This document shows positions 16,285 to 24,391 of a DNA stretch of 35,611 bases, piece by piece. Source of the stretch: Candidatus Poribacteria bacterium (GTDB taxonomy: Bacteria > Poribacteria > WGA-4E > WGA-3G); the NCBI GenBank assembly GCA_022394775.1, contig JAGFCB010000078.1, positions 1-35,611 on the forward strand. The letters run 5' to 3'. The notes under the pieces are model-generated. The model worked only from the letters and a program-made list of their open reading frames with translations, did not search any database and was not told the origin of the DNA. Position 1 is the stretch's first letter. Each line of letters starts with the position of its first letter. The translations under genes were made by a program, and so were the position numbers.

Positions 16285-16933
16285 ACATCAGCGGTGGCAT
16301 GAAATGTTTTTTCTGAATGGGTACTATTACTGATAGTATCTGGTGAAGTACATCCGATGCAATATTGTCGGCATCAATGATCCGAATGAGGTCTTGCGGG
16401 TAATGGTCGATCAGCGGTTCAGTGTACCGTTTGTAAAGGTCCCAGCGATAGCGAACCACCACTTCTTCGGCATCATCAATCCGGTTCTCTTTCAGGGAAC
16501 GTCCGCGGATACGTTTAAACATCACTTCCCTATTTTCACAGACCATAAAGATGACCTTGAAGATTTTTATGCAAGGTGCTATTAAAGTGGCTTGCGTGAT
16601 GTTCCGTGGAATACCATCGAGAATCAGCAAGTCACATTCCGGCGTATAAAGTCCCTCGCGTACCTTCCGCGCCATGTAATCCTGCCAAATTTTGATGGTA
16701 ATATCGTCGGGGACTAATTTGCCAACACCGGCGTATTGCTGGAAGATTTGCCCGAATTTAGAGTTGGTATTAAGCTCTCGGAACATATCTCCACTGGAGA
16801 CATGGAAAATACCGGGAATTTGTGCCAGCATTTTCCCTTGTGTTCCCTTGCCTACACCGGGAGGACCCATAAGCATTACTGCTTGGTAATGAGGTCCTTC
16901 CGCCTCATGTAGAGGGTTCTTATCCGTTGTCAT
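16283..16933 (-). CDS. Adenylate kinase-like nucleoside monophosphate kinase
   Basis: A 216-residue P-loop kinase. Walker A GPPGVGKGT is at residues 23-31, the NMP-binding SSGDMFREL follows near residue 47, and DGIPRN near residue 110 corresponds to DGFPRT of adenylate kinase. RGRSLKENRIDDAEE with a later RYRWDLYKRYTEPL matches the LID arginines and the YxxxTxPL ending. The LID is the short form with no zinc cysteines. It would catalyse ATP + NMP to ADP + NDP in the cytoplasm. F-to-I and T-to-N changes in the DGFPRT motif, plus a 20-residue N-terminal extension, suggest it may be a second, divergent adenylate kinase and not the housekeeping copy. The stop overlaps a weak hairpin shared with the convergent gene. 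Confidence 0.86.
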   Translation of the reverse strand: MTTDKNPLHEAEGPHYQAVMLMGPPGVGKGTQGKMLAQIPGIFHVSSGDMFRELNTNSKFGQIFQQYAGVGKLVPDDITIKIWQDYMARKVREGLYTPECDLLILDGIPRNITQATLIAPCIKIFKVIFMVCENREVMFKRIRGRSLKENRIDDAEEVVVRYRWDLYKRYTEPLIDHYPQDLIRIIDADNIASDVLHQILSVIVPIQKKHFMPPLM

Positions 16934-17024
16934 GTCTGTTTTTGTCCTCTGCCGCCTTTTTATGTAACTCTCCGTTGAGTTGACGCGCGCTATAAAGAAG
17001 ATTCAAGCACGCCTATAATAGAAT

Positions 17025-18077
17025 TTACGTGCCGAGAAGGTGTTCAAGAATATAGAAATCTAACCCTTCATAGTCTCGAGCTGCGATAAACTCCTGTTCC
17101 ACGTTTTTATCGAATGTCCGAACCTTCTCAAGTAGGTTAAGAAAGGTGCGGCGGCTGCTCAATAAATGTTTTGTTGAAATATCGCGGGGTTGTGTTCGCA
17201 TTACTTTCACATCTAATCCAACGAACTCACCGTTTCTACCGTATCCGTTCTCTTCAAGGATCCGGACTTGATTAAAAGCCCGTCGCAAATTGACGGAACC
17301 GAATGCCTTGTCTTGGTCAAATTTTAGCCCGTTCTGGTCGTTGAGATGTACGCTCCAAAGTTTCTTATGATAAAGCGCGTAGCCCATTTCGTCGGACGGT
17401 TCTAATCCCGCCAGAATCGCATGGGCACTCTCGATTAATCCACCAACCCGCTCGTGTTCATTGCTTGCATAAGCCAAACCGATCGCATGCCCGATTGTTG
17501 GGATATAAGCAATGTCCATTGGTTCATTGGGTTTCGGTTCAATCAGAATACGAATCTCTGGATCATATTCGAGTAAAGCGTTAATAGCATCCAGAATCTG
17601 TCCAACTGCGGCTGACGACGATTTCGTTTCTCGGATATAAGTGCCTTCGCGGGCAAGCCACAGCACAAAATTCTTGCACCCAATTTCGTTAGCAATGTCC
17701 ACACACCGTTTTGAACGTTCCAACGCATATTCCCGTTCTTTCGCAGAATTAGATGTGTAAGCCCCATCAATTGTCTGTGGAGATTCCCACAAACGTGGCG
17801 CGACCACTTCCGGTGTTAAACCGTGATCGTCGAGTTGTGCTTTTACTTTTTGGGTCTGGGTCATCAACTGGGCATGCGTTTTCTCGTCAATATCAGGAAC
17901 AATGTCATCGTCATGAAATTGGATACCGACAAAACCGAGGTCTCGGTAAAATCCGACTTTCTCATCAAAACTAAATGGTTCCCGAACGGGTGGGCCGAAA
18001 GGATCTGCCCCTTCGTGTATGTTCCATGGTCCGAAGGAGAAACAGTATTTTGTTGCTCCTTCAAAAGATTCGCTCAT
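17025..18077 (-). CDS. xylA: Xylose isomerase (class I, actinobacterial type)
   Basis: About 350 residues matching the shorter, class I xylose isomerases. FSFGPWN and DPFGPPVR form the start of the barrel. QFHDDD carries the catalytic His. EPKPNEP supplies the metal Glu and the Lys next to it. ESAHA gives a metal-site His. HLNDQNGLKFDQDKAFG carries the paired Asp ligands. It interconverts aldose and ketose sugars such as xylose/xylulose, using Mg or Mn. I use the ATG at 18077 (MSESFEG), 6 bp after GGAG, and not an upstream ATG at 18116. A strong sigma-70 promoter lies about 100 bp upstream. No xylulokinase is present in the window, so the substrate could be another aldose. Confidence 0.9.
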   Translation of the reverse strand: MSESFEGATKYCFSFGPWNIHEGADPFGPPVREPFSFDEKVGFYRDLGFVGIQFHDDDIVPDIDEKTHAQLMTQTQKVKAQLDDHGLTPEVVAPRLWESPQTIDGAYTSNSAKEREYALERSKRCVDIANEIGCKNFVLWLAREGTYIRETKSSSAAVGQILDAINALLEYDPEIRILIEPKPNEPMDIAYIPTIGHAIGLAYASNEHERVGGLIESAHAILAGLEPSDEMGYALYHKKLWSVHLNDQNGLKFDQDKAFGSVNLRRAFNQVRILEENGYGRNGEFVGLDVKVMRTQPRDISTKHLLSSRRTFLNLLEKVRTFDKNVEQEFIAARDYEGLDFYILEHLLGT

Positions 18078-18162
18078 CTTTTTCTCCAGTGCGCAGCATT
18101 TTACGTTTCTCTTCATCTGTAATAAAAACGCTCTAATAGCAGTGAAGGGTACGAAAAACTGC

Positions 18163-18192
18163 TTGACTTTTCTAATAAGTATAAAGTATTAT
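18163..18192 (+). promoter_or_regulatory. Possible divergent sigma-70 promoter toward the Omp85 gene
   Basis: TTGACT (18163-18168), 18-bp spacer, TATTAT (18187-18192). It overlaps the xylA promoter on the other strand; the two -35 boxes form an inverted repeat, CTTGAC/GTCAAG. The start would lie about 200 bp ahead of the Omp85 gene, with a repeat element between. Weaker than the xylA promoter. Confidence 0.4.
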
Positions 18193-18206
18193 TTAAAATA
18201 TGTCAA
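18178..18206 (-). promoter_or_regulatory. Sigma-70 promoter of xylA
   Basis: On the minus strand a perfect TTGACA (18206-18201), a 17-bp AT-rich spacer and TATACT (18183-18178). Predicted start near 18171, leaving a leader of roughly 95 nt before the ATG at 18077. Confidence 0.72.
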
Positions 18207-18260
18207 GCAATTCTTAGGTACAACCCTCAAATCCATATTGCCTCACCACGAATATTGAAC

Positions 18261-18371
18261 AGGACTTACGCATTTTTCTATGATAACCTATGTATTCTGT
18301 ACTGCTGGTGGGATTTCTAGGGGAAACACCCCAGCAAAAACACCCCGCCAGCAAGGGGGGGTGTAAGTCCT
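18261..18371. repeat. MITE-like element with AGGACTTAC terminal inverted repeats
   Basis: AGGACTTAC (18261-18269) and GTAAGTCCT (18363-18371) form perfect 9-bp terminal inverted repeats 111 bp end to end. Inside are GC-rich hairpins, for example ACACCCC (18340-18346) with GGGGTGT (18358-18364). No coding capacity is seen. A solo TGTAAGTCCT end occurs again near 25565. With the two promoters it accounts for the 321-bp gene-free gap 18078-18398. Confidence 0.6.
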
Positions 18372-18398
18372 ATTGAATTAAAAAGGAAACTTCCGTAA

Positions 18399-21300
18399 AT
18401 GTTGTCCTTGTGTCGCACGACCTTGTCTTCTCTATATCTATTTTGCTTGTTCGTACTTGTGCTGAACCTATTTGTTTTATCGGCAACTGCGGTGGATGAA
18501 TCCATTCCAGTGCCAGAACAGACTGCAATATTGGGGACAACATCAGAGGAAACCTTCAGTTTTGAGGATATTTACCGAATAACACTCAGTTCGGATGTAT
18601 CCGTGAACATTGAAATGATCGCTACAGAGGACAGAAGTATCAGTGTCACACTCGAAAAACAGATACAGCCAACAGATACCGCAGATGATGCGCTCATTCG
18701 TGCTTACCTCGATAATATCTCTTTAACAGGGACACAGGACGCTGGCACGCTTCAATTGAATGCTCAAGTACCCGGAGGCAGTGCTGCTGAAATAAAACCT
18801 AATCCGTTTTCTAAAATGACAGAACTGCAAGCAAAGCTCCGCGAGCAGCTCCAATTGAAATGGACGATTAAAACACCCGCGGATATCTCTGTTAAGTTCA
18901 GCGTAAAAAATGGAGATATACATCTCAAGCGTCTCCGAGGGAAAATAGTAATCGCAACGGAAACGGGGAATGTCCAGTTAGACGAAACCTTGGGCAACTA
19001 CAACGTTACAGTAAAAAAAGGGCGCATTTACGGGAAAATCTTGCTAACGCATGGACAGAATAAATTAGAGACACAAGACGGTTCGATCGAGTTAGCACTG
19101 CTTGACACTGTTGCAGCGCCGATGGATATAACTGCGCAAGGTGGCAACATCCGATTGAAATTGCCTGAAGATTACGCTGTCGATGTCGAACTTGAGAGCG
19201 AAAAACAGCAGATTGTTATCAACCTTCCCGCACAATTTGATAATGAGACATCGTTGACCCTTATCAACAATGGCGGTCCCTTGTTTCGTTTAAAAGCGAC
19301 CGATACAATTTCGCTATTACCGAGTTCAACGGATACGGAAGACACGCCTTCAGATGCTGAGGTAGATATTTTTGCGAATGCTATCCTGCCTGTCCCTAAG
19401 GCAACACAACCTCCGATTATTGATGGCAATTTATCTGAAATAGTGTGGCAGACTGCTCAGGCACTTGCCCCCTTTCAGAATCCAGAGGGAACTGAGGAAG
19501 CAGTTGATTCTACAGAAGCGTTTCTGTTGTGGGATTCGGAAAATTTTTATATTGGTGTAAAAGCACACATTTCCGGATCGCAATTTCCACACCTCTCACA
19601 GACCCAGAACGATTCCCCTATTTGGGAAGATGAATGCATTGAAATCCTGGTTGATCCCGACCTTGAAACTGATACCTATTACCATCTTGTTATCAATCCG
19701 ATTGGCGCGCTCTTTGATCAGCAGGTGAATGTTCCCGGCGAACCCAGTTTCCGATTGGCACCTCATGATGTTCAACTCACTTTAGATCGGAAGACTCTGC
19801 AGACATCATTTGATGCCGATAGGACGTGGAATTCGGAGGCGAAGGTCGCAGCCCAGGTTAACACCACTTTTTGGAGCATTGAAGTTGCTCTCCCGCGTAA
19901 AATGTTAGAAAAATCTGCTAAGTCAGATGCTCAACGGGAACCTGCTTCTGAAAACAGATGGCTTTTTAATATCCACCGTAAGGCATACAGCAGCATTGGC
20001 AGCACAGAAAACCTTGGGGCTACAACACAGAGAGAATACAGTTATTGGCTACCGACTTACAACAATGAATATCCGTGGTGGTTTCATTCGCCACATCAGT
20101 ATATGGGTGTACTCTCCGATCGTTATGCACCAGCGATGGGTGTGTTGGACTTTGTGATGGGACCATCGACGGACACGGAAGCCTTTACATCCGAGGAAAA
20201 ATTTCAGGTTACCGCAGTTGAAATTGAGGATAATACCACTATTCCGACGGCGGTTATTCAGCAAAACATTCCGATTCAACCAGGAGATGTTGTCACTGTT
20301 TCACAACTCTCGTGGTTAATTGCCGAATTACGAGCACATGATTTGTTTCAAGATGTCCGTTTGGAGACGAGGCAAGGGCAACTCGAATCTGGAGATTCTC
20401 TTTTTCCGACTGTTAGTATACATATCCGAGTTGTAGAAGTTCCGGTAGTGCTGGTTCAGCAGATTAAGATCAATGGAAATAGAAGTTTCCCATCGCAATT
20501 CATCAAGGAATGGTTTCAGTTAAAACCGGGCTATCTCGCTATCGCTGCTACGAAACTCAAACAGCAGCTAATTGCCAATTTCTATTCCAACCGTGGGTAT
20601 GAGTTCGCTATCGTTAATTATCGAATGGTGAATGGTGTTCTTGAATTTAGCATTAACGAAGGCACGTTACACGAAATTCGTTTCACGGGGAACACTCGAA
20701 TTTCACGCGCGGAGCTGCTATCGGCACTTGACCTAAAAACTGAGAACAGTGTGGGAGAGCTGAGTTCACAAACATCCGATATTTATCACCATACCCTTGG
20801 GCAATCAAAGATAAGTCGGATGCGCAGGGAGCTCCGGGAAAACAATGAGCACTTTAAATCAATTCGGGATTGGCGCGTCCAACGCGAGGGTGGAAAAAAT
20901 GTCATGATTGTTGAGATTGAAGAACAACCCTTTGCTAAACCCGGGGGCTTCCCAATTATTCAATTCAATCGTGTTCACGGTTTGATGCTCGGAGCAGGCG
21001 GGACGCTCGCAACTCAATTAACAGGCAGAGAGCAGGTTTTCGGTTCAATTAGCCGTGGGTTTTCAAGCAAGATATGGAATTATCAGGCTGGTGTTGAGAA
21101 AGGGTTCTTTAAACGGCATCTTCTTAAAATCGGTGGAAGCTTTTATAAACTCACCGATGTTAGCTCGAATACCTATCTACATCAAGGCGATGCCAGTCTG
21201 GGTGCCGCTTATTACGGTTTCGACATTCAGAATTATTATGAACGTTGGGGTTCCCAAGGATGGATAACCTACGCGCCTACCGAATGGAGTTATCTTAGAC

Positions 21301-22064
21301 TGGAACTCACAGGAGAAAGTCACGGTAACCTCTCTAAATCAACGGATTGGAGTTACTTAAACCGTAATCAACGCAAGCGCGGTAATTCTCGGATTGATCG
21401 TGGGCAATTGAGAAACCTCGCTCTCGTTTTTGCGTTTGATACCCGAGACTATAGATCTACGGCTTTACAAGATTTCCACAAGGTGTTTGCTGCAAATGAG
21501 CGAACTCGGCGCGGATGGCGCGCACAGTTCGCTTTCGAGATGACGGGGCAATATTTTGGTGGTGATTATGACTTCAATTTTTACCGATTTGAAGTTGCAC
21601 GCTATACACCGCTGTCCGGTCCACACCACTTAAACATTAGAGTCACGGGTGACTTTTCTGATGCGCAATTGCCGAGACAACGGCTCCTTCACCATGGGGG
21701 TGGTTCCACGCTGCGGGGTTATGATTTTAACAGATTTGCAGGCGATAACCGTTTTCTAATTAACTTAGAGTATCGGTTTATCAGGGAGACAATTCTCAGG
21801 GATCCGGATGCTGTAATCGGGTGGAGCCTCAGTTGTTTCTTTGATACAGGTAGCGTTTGGTGGTATGGTGACACACCTTTTTCCGATTTTGAAACTTTCT
21901 CAGAAGGGCTTAAAGCTTCAGTTGGTATCGGTTGCTCCGTTTTCATAGACCCCTCAGGGACGCGTACACCGTGGAGCTTTGCTATTGAAGTCGCAGAACC
22001 GCTTGATTCATCATTTTCTTTACGAAACCCAAAACTTATTTCTCGCTTCAGCCGTATCTTTTAG
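18399..22064 (+). CDS. Multidomain Omp85/BamA-family outer-membrane protein
   Basis: A 1221-residue protein with AAGGAAAC before its ATG. Residues 1-32 are a signal peptide. About 48-300 is a repetitive beta region like DUF4097 (SVKNGDIHLKRLRG, TETGNVQL, LETQDGSIEL, TAQGGNIRLKLP). About 328-565 resembles the CBM9-like domain (PPIIDGNLSEIVW, ECIEILVDPD, EVALPRKML). POTRA-like repeats begin near 599, 682 (QQIKINGNRSFPSQF) and 756 (EIRFTGNTRIS). From about 850 to the terminal Phe is a 16-strand-sized barrel with the Omp85 motif LRGY near 1106. Omp85 proteins insert or secrete beta-rich proteins at the outer membrane. The extra N-terminal domains, facing the periplasm, are unusual and suggest a dedicated client or cell-wall/polysaccharide binding. 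A YgfZ-like gene follows 15 bp later. Omp85 assignment is firm; the CBM9 and DUF4097 calls are moderately so. Confidence 0.87.
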   Translation: MLSLCRTTLSSLYLFCLFVLVLNLFVLSATAVDESIPVPEQTAILGTTSEETFSFEDIYRITLSSDVSVNIEMIATEDRSISVTLEKQIQPTDTADDALIRAYLDNISLTGTQDAGTLQLNAQVPGGSAAEIKPNPFSKMTELQAKLREQLQLKWTIKTPADISVKFSVKNGDIHLKRLRGKIVIATETGNVQLDETLGNYNVTVKKGRIYGKILLTHGQNKLETQDGSIELALLDTVAAPMDITAQGGNIRLKLPEDYAVDVELESEKQQIVINLPAQFDNETSLTLINNGGPLFRLKATDTISLLPSSTDTEDTPSDAEVDIFANAILPVPKATQPPIIDGNLSEIVWQTAQALAPFQNPEGTEEAVDSTEAFLLWDSENFYIGVKAHISGSQFPHLSQTQNDSPIWEDECIEILVDPDLETDTYYHLVINPIGALFDQQVNVPGEPSFRLAPHDVQLTLDRKTLQTSFDADRTWNSEAKVAAQVNTTFWSIEVALPRKMLEKSAKSDAQREPASENRWLFNIHRKAYSSIGSTENLGATTQREYSYWLPTYNNEYPWWFHSPHQYMGVLSDRYAPAMGVLDFVMGPSTDTEAFTSEEKFQVTAVEIEDNTTIPTAVIQQNIPIQPGDVVTVSQLSWLIAELRAHDLFQDVRLETRQGQLESGDSLFPTVSIHIRVVEVPVVLVQQIKINGNRSFPSQFIKEWFQLKPGYLAIAATKLKQQLIANFYSNRGYEFAIVNYRMVNGVLEFSINEGTLHEIRFTGNTRISRAELLSALDLKTENSVGELSSQTSDIYHHTLGQSKISRMRRELRENNEHFKSIRDWRVQREGGKNVMIVEIEEQPFAKPGGFPIIQFNRVHGLMLGAGGTLATQLTGREQVFGSISRGFSSKIWNYQAGVEKGFFKRHLLKIGGSFYKLTDVSSNTYLHQGDASLGAAYYGFDIQNYYERWGSQGWITYAPTEWSYLRLELTGESHGNLSKSTDWSYLNRNQRKRGNSRIDRGQLRNLALVFAFDTRDYRSTALQDFHKVFAANERTRRGWRAQFAFEMTGQYFGGDYDFNFYRFEVARYTPLSGPHHLNIRVTGDFSDAQLPRQRLLHHGGGSTLRGYDFNRFAGDNRFLINLEYRFIRETILRDPDAVIGWSLSCFFDTGSVWWYGDTPFSDFETFSEGLKASVGIGCSVFIDPSGTRTPWSFAIEVAEPLDSSFSLRNPKLISRFSRIF

Positions 22065-22079
22065 GAGATTCAGTTTTGT

Positions 22080-23213
22080 TTGTTAACTGATAAAGCTATG
22101 AAAATAACACCGCTGCATTACATTCATGAAGAACTTGGCGCGACCTTTGCTGAAAAGCATCAAGGTTGGAATATCGCTGCATATTACACCACTGATCCTA
22201 TTTCTGAGCATCACGCTGTGAGAAATGGGGTGGGTGTAGTTGATGTATCCTATCGAAGTCGGTATCAGTTAACTGGCGATGATCGCGCCAAATTTCTACA
22301 CCGCATTATCTCTAACGATGTTGAGACCCTTTCAGCCGGACAAGGCACCTACGCCACACTTCTAACGCATCGCGGCAAAATTATCGCCGATTTAAATGTC
22401 TATGTCCTTGAAGATGCAATCATTGTTGATGCTGCCCCTGAAACGGCGGAGCATCTTTTCGGCGAACTTGACAAGTACATCATCGCTGATGACGTTGAAC
22501 TGGTTGATTCGACTGCTGAGATTGGGGCAATTGCTGTCCACGGTCCAAAATCGTCAGAACTCGTTCAATCTGTGCTAAGCATGCGCGATCTCACTGATTT
22601 GCCAGAGCGTCACAGCGGCGTTCGCGAAGCAGATGCATCTTTTGAACACCAAATCGTCTGTGTAAGAACAGATGCCACTGGCGAAGTCGGTTACACCCTT
22701 TATACCGCTGCTGGGACATTGGCATCACTTTGGGACGCACTCATGACTGAAGGTTCGCAATTTAACGTCCAACCTATCGGGTGGGATGCGCTTGAATCAC
22801 TTCGGATTGAGGCGGGCATCCCTCGGTATGGGACGGAACTCACTGATGCTATCATCCCACTTGAGGCGGAATTAGAACACGCCATCGATTTTGAGAAGGG
22901 GTGTTATATCGGGCAAGAGATTGTCGCTCGAATGAAATATCGAGGTCACCCAAATCGTTTATTACGTGGCATTGAATCTGACGAAGTTCCGGCATCGCAA
23001 GATGATTGCGAATTTCGTCCCGGTGCGCGGGTTTTCAACGGTGATAAAGAGGTCGGTTGGCTGACAAGTGCCACCCTCGCGCCAACGCTCGGAAAAGAGG
23101 TCGCTTTGGGTTATGTTCGGATTGCTGTTACAGAACCCGGCAGTCGCGTGCGGATTGAGGCATCAGATGGATATGTTGATGGGACAGTTGTGCTGCTGCC
23201 ATTTTCTCGATAA
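22080..23213 (+). CDS. YgfZ/GcvT-like folate-binding protein
   Basis: A 377-residue protein of the GcvT/YgfZ superfamily. The N-terminal half has SYRSRYQLTGDDRAKFLH and GTYATLLTHRGKIIADL, typical of the tetrahydrofolate-binding fold. ESLRIEAGIPRYGTEL follows, then KGCYIGQE, the YgfZ signature whose Cys distinguishes it from true glycine-cleavage T-protein. The C-terminal barrel domain ends the protein. YgfZ helps iron-sulfur enzymes (for example MiaB) in a folate-dependent way; a demethylase role such as DmdA is less likely because of the signature. Start is taken as TTG at 22080, 12 bp after AGGAG; ATG at 22098 is the alternative. It starts 15 bp after the Omp85 gene and is probably cotranscribed. 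The window also encodes an Fe-S activator protein at 26531. Confidence 0.87.
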   Translation: MLTDKAMKITPLHYIHEELGATFAEKHQGWNIAAYYTTDPISEHHAVRNGVGVVDVSYRSRYQLTGDDRAKFLHRIISNDVETLSAGQGTYATLLTHRGKIIADLNVYVLEDAIIVDAAPETAEHLFGELDKYIIADDVELVDSTAEIGAIAVHGPKSSELVQSVLSMRDLTDLPERHSGVREADASFEHQIVCVRTDATGEVGYTLYTAAGTLASLWDALMTEGSQFNVQPIGWDALESLRIEAGIPRYGTELTDAIIPLEAELEHAIDFEKGCYIGQEIVARMKYRGHPNRLLRGIESDEVPASQDDCEFRPGARVFNGDKEVGWLTSATLAPTLGKEVALGYVRIAVTEPGSRVRIEASDGYVDGTVVLLPFSR

Positions 23214-23482
23214 TTTGCAAATCAGAGACTGGCGCGGTAAAATATCACGATTAGGTTCTATCAGCGCGCTGTCTGTTTAATATCAATTTTAGGTTTGTGC
23301 TATGCGCGCAGACAAAACTTTGGAGGAGAGATTTTATCAGATTTCGGTGTCAAAACCCGACCCTTTAGGTTTGGGTACTATGACTGAAGAAACAGAGATC
23401 CCGCTTTTCCTTTACCATTGACCAAGAATTGTGGACGAACTAATTAACAATCTGAACAACTCAACAATCAGGTAAATTGATT
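23214..23482 (+). other. Intergenic region with an imperfect hairpin and a possible tiny ORF
   Basis: An imperfect inverted repeat around 23224-23275 (AGACTGGCGCG against GCGCGCTGTCT) could end the YgfZ transcript. A 39-codon frame, ATG 23302 to TGA 23421, begins MRADKTLEERFYQ but has no good ribosome site and no family I recognise. No convincing promoter was identified for the TRAP genes. Confidence 0.3.
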
Positions 23483-24391
23483 ATGATACATAAATATTTT
23501 AGAACCCAAACATTGTTGTTACTGCTCTTACCTATGCTCTTAGGTGGTTGTGGTCTTGCCAAGCTATCCAGGATTCAAAAGGAGGGCAATTTAGCGGTAG
23601 TAGAATCTACCCTCGCCAATAACCTCTCGACACTTGAGCGTTTGGCTAAGACTGGAAATACCGGACTCATCGTCAAGACCGCACGCGCACATTCATCTTA
23701 CAGCGGTTTTCTGGAAGATAAAATGGAGGATGCCGAGATCGCCGGTGACTTCGAGACAGCAGAAGAGATGCGTTCACAAGCGATTGCGCACTATGTAACT
23801 GCTGAAGGATACGCCTTTAAGGTACTCTCGAAATCCGATAAAACCTTTGAGCAACCAAGGACTGTCGAACTCGCCGTATTTGCAAAAGCACTCCAGAAAG
23901 TGAAGAAAAAACAGGTTGAGCCTCTCTTTTGGGCGGCTTATGCGATGGGGCGTGGTATCAGTCTCCAGAAAGATGACCCGATGCAAGTCATTGATCTCGC
24001 ACGTGTCGAGTTAATGATGGCGCGTGTCCTTGAATTGGACGAAACTTTCTACTTCGGCAGTGCCCACCTGTTCTATGCCGTCTACTACGGTGACCGATCA
24101 CCCTCCATCGGCGGTGACCCGGAGAAAGCGAAGGCGCATATTGATATTGTCGATAAACTGAATGACGGCAGGTTCCTGATGAGCAAATTCTATCTTGCAC
24201 GGTACTATGCCTATCCTAAACAGGATGTGAAACTCTACAAGCGAGCGTTACAAGAAGTTATTGATGCCCCGCAGGATATTTATCCGGGGGAGGAGGCAGC
24301 GACCTCGCTCGCAAAATCGCGCGCCAAACGCTGGCTTGGCCAAGCCGATATGTTATTTGATCCAGAACTGGAAGAAGGAGGTTCTGAATAA
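23483..24391 (+). CDS. TRAP transporter T-component (TatT family) lipoprotein
   Basis: About 302 residues. The N-terminus is a lipoprotein signal with lipobox LLGGCG, so the Cys near residue 23 would be lipidated and the protein attached to a membrane on the periplasmic side. The rest is helical, TPR-like (LVVESTLANNLSTLERLAK-type helices, then LFWAAYAMGRGISLQ, ELMMARVLELDETFYFG, LFYAVYYGDRSPSIGGDPEKA), which matches the TatT T-component. In TatPT systems it forms a ring that binds the DctP-type solute receptor. ATG at 23483 has AGG 10 bp upstream; an in-frame TTG lies at 23477. Its stop overlaps the DctP start (TAATG), and AAGGAGG inside its 3' end serves the next gene. Confidence 0.88.
   Translation: MIHKYFRTQTLLLLLLPMLLGGCGLAKLSRIQKEGNLAVVESTLANNLSTLERLAKTGNTGLIVKTARAHSSYSGFLEDKMEDAEIAGDFETAEEMRSQAIAHYVTAEGYAFKVLSKSDKTFEQPRTVELAVFAKALQKVKKKQVEPLFWAAYAMGRGISLQKDDPMQVIDLARVELMMARVLELDETFYFGSAHLFYAVYYGDRSPSIGGDPEKAKAHIDIVDKLNDGRFLMSKFYLARYYAYPKQDVKLYKRALQEVIDAPQDIYPGEEAATSLAKSRAKRWLGQADMLFDPELEEGGSE

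Noticed and set aside
22080..23213. True glycine-cleavage T-protein or DmdA demethylase
   Set aside because: KGCYIGQE with its Cys is the YgfZ signature, and no gcvH/gcvP genes are nearby.
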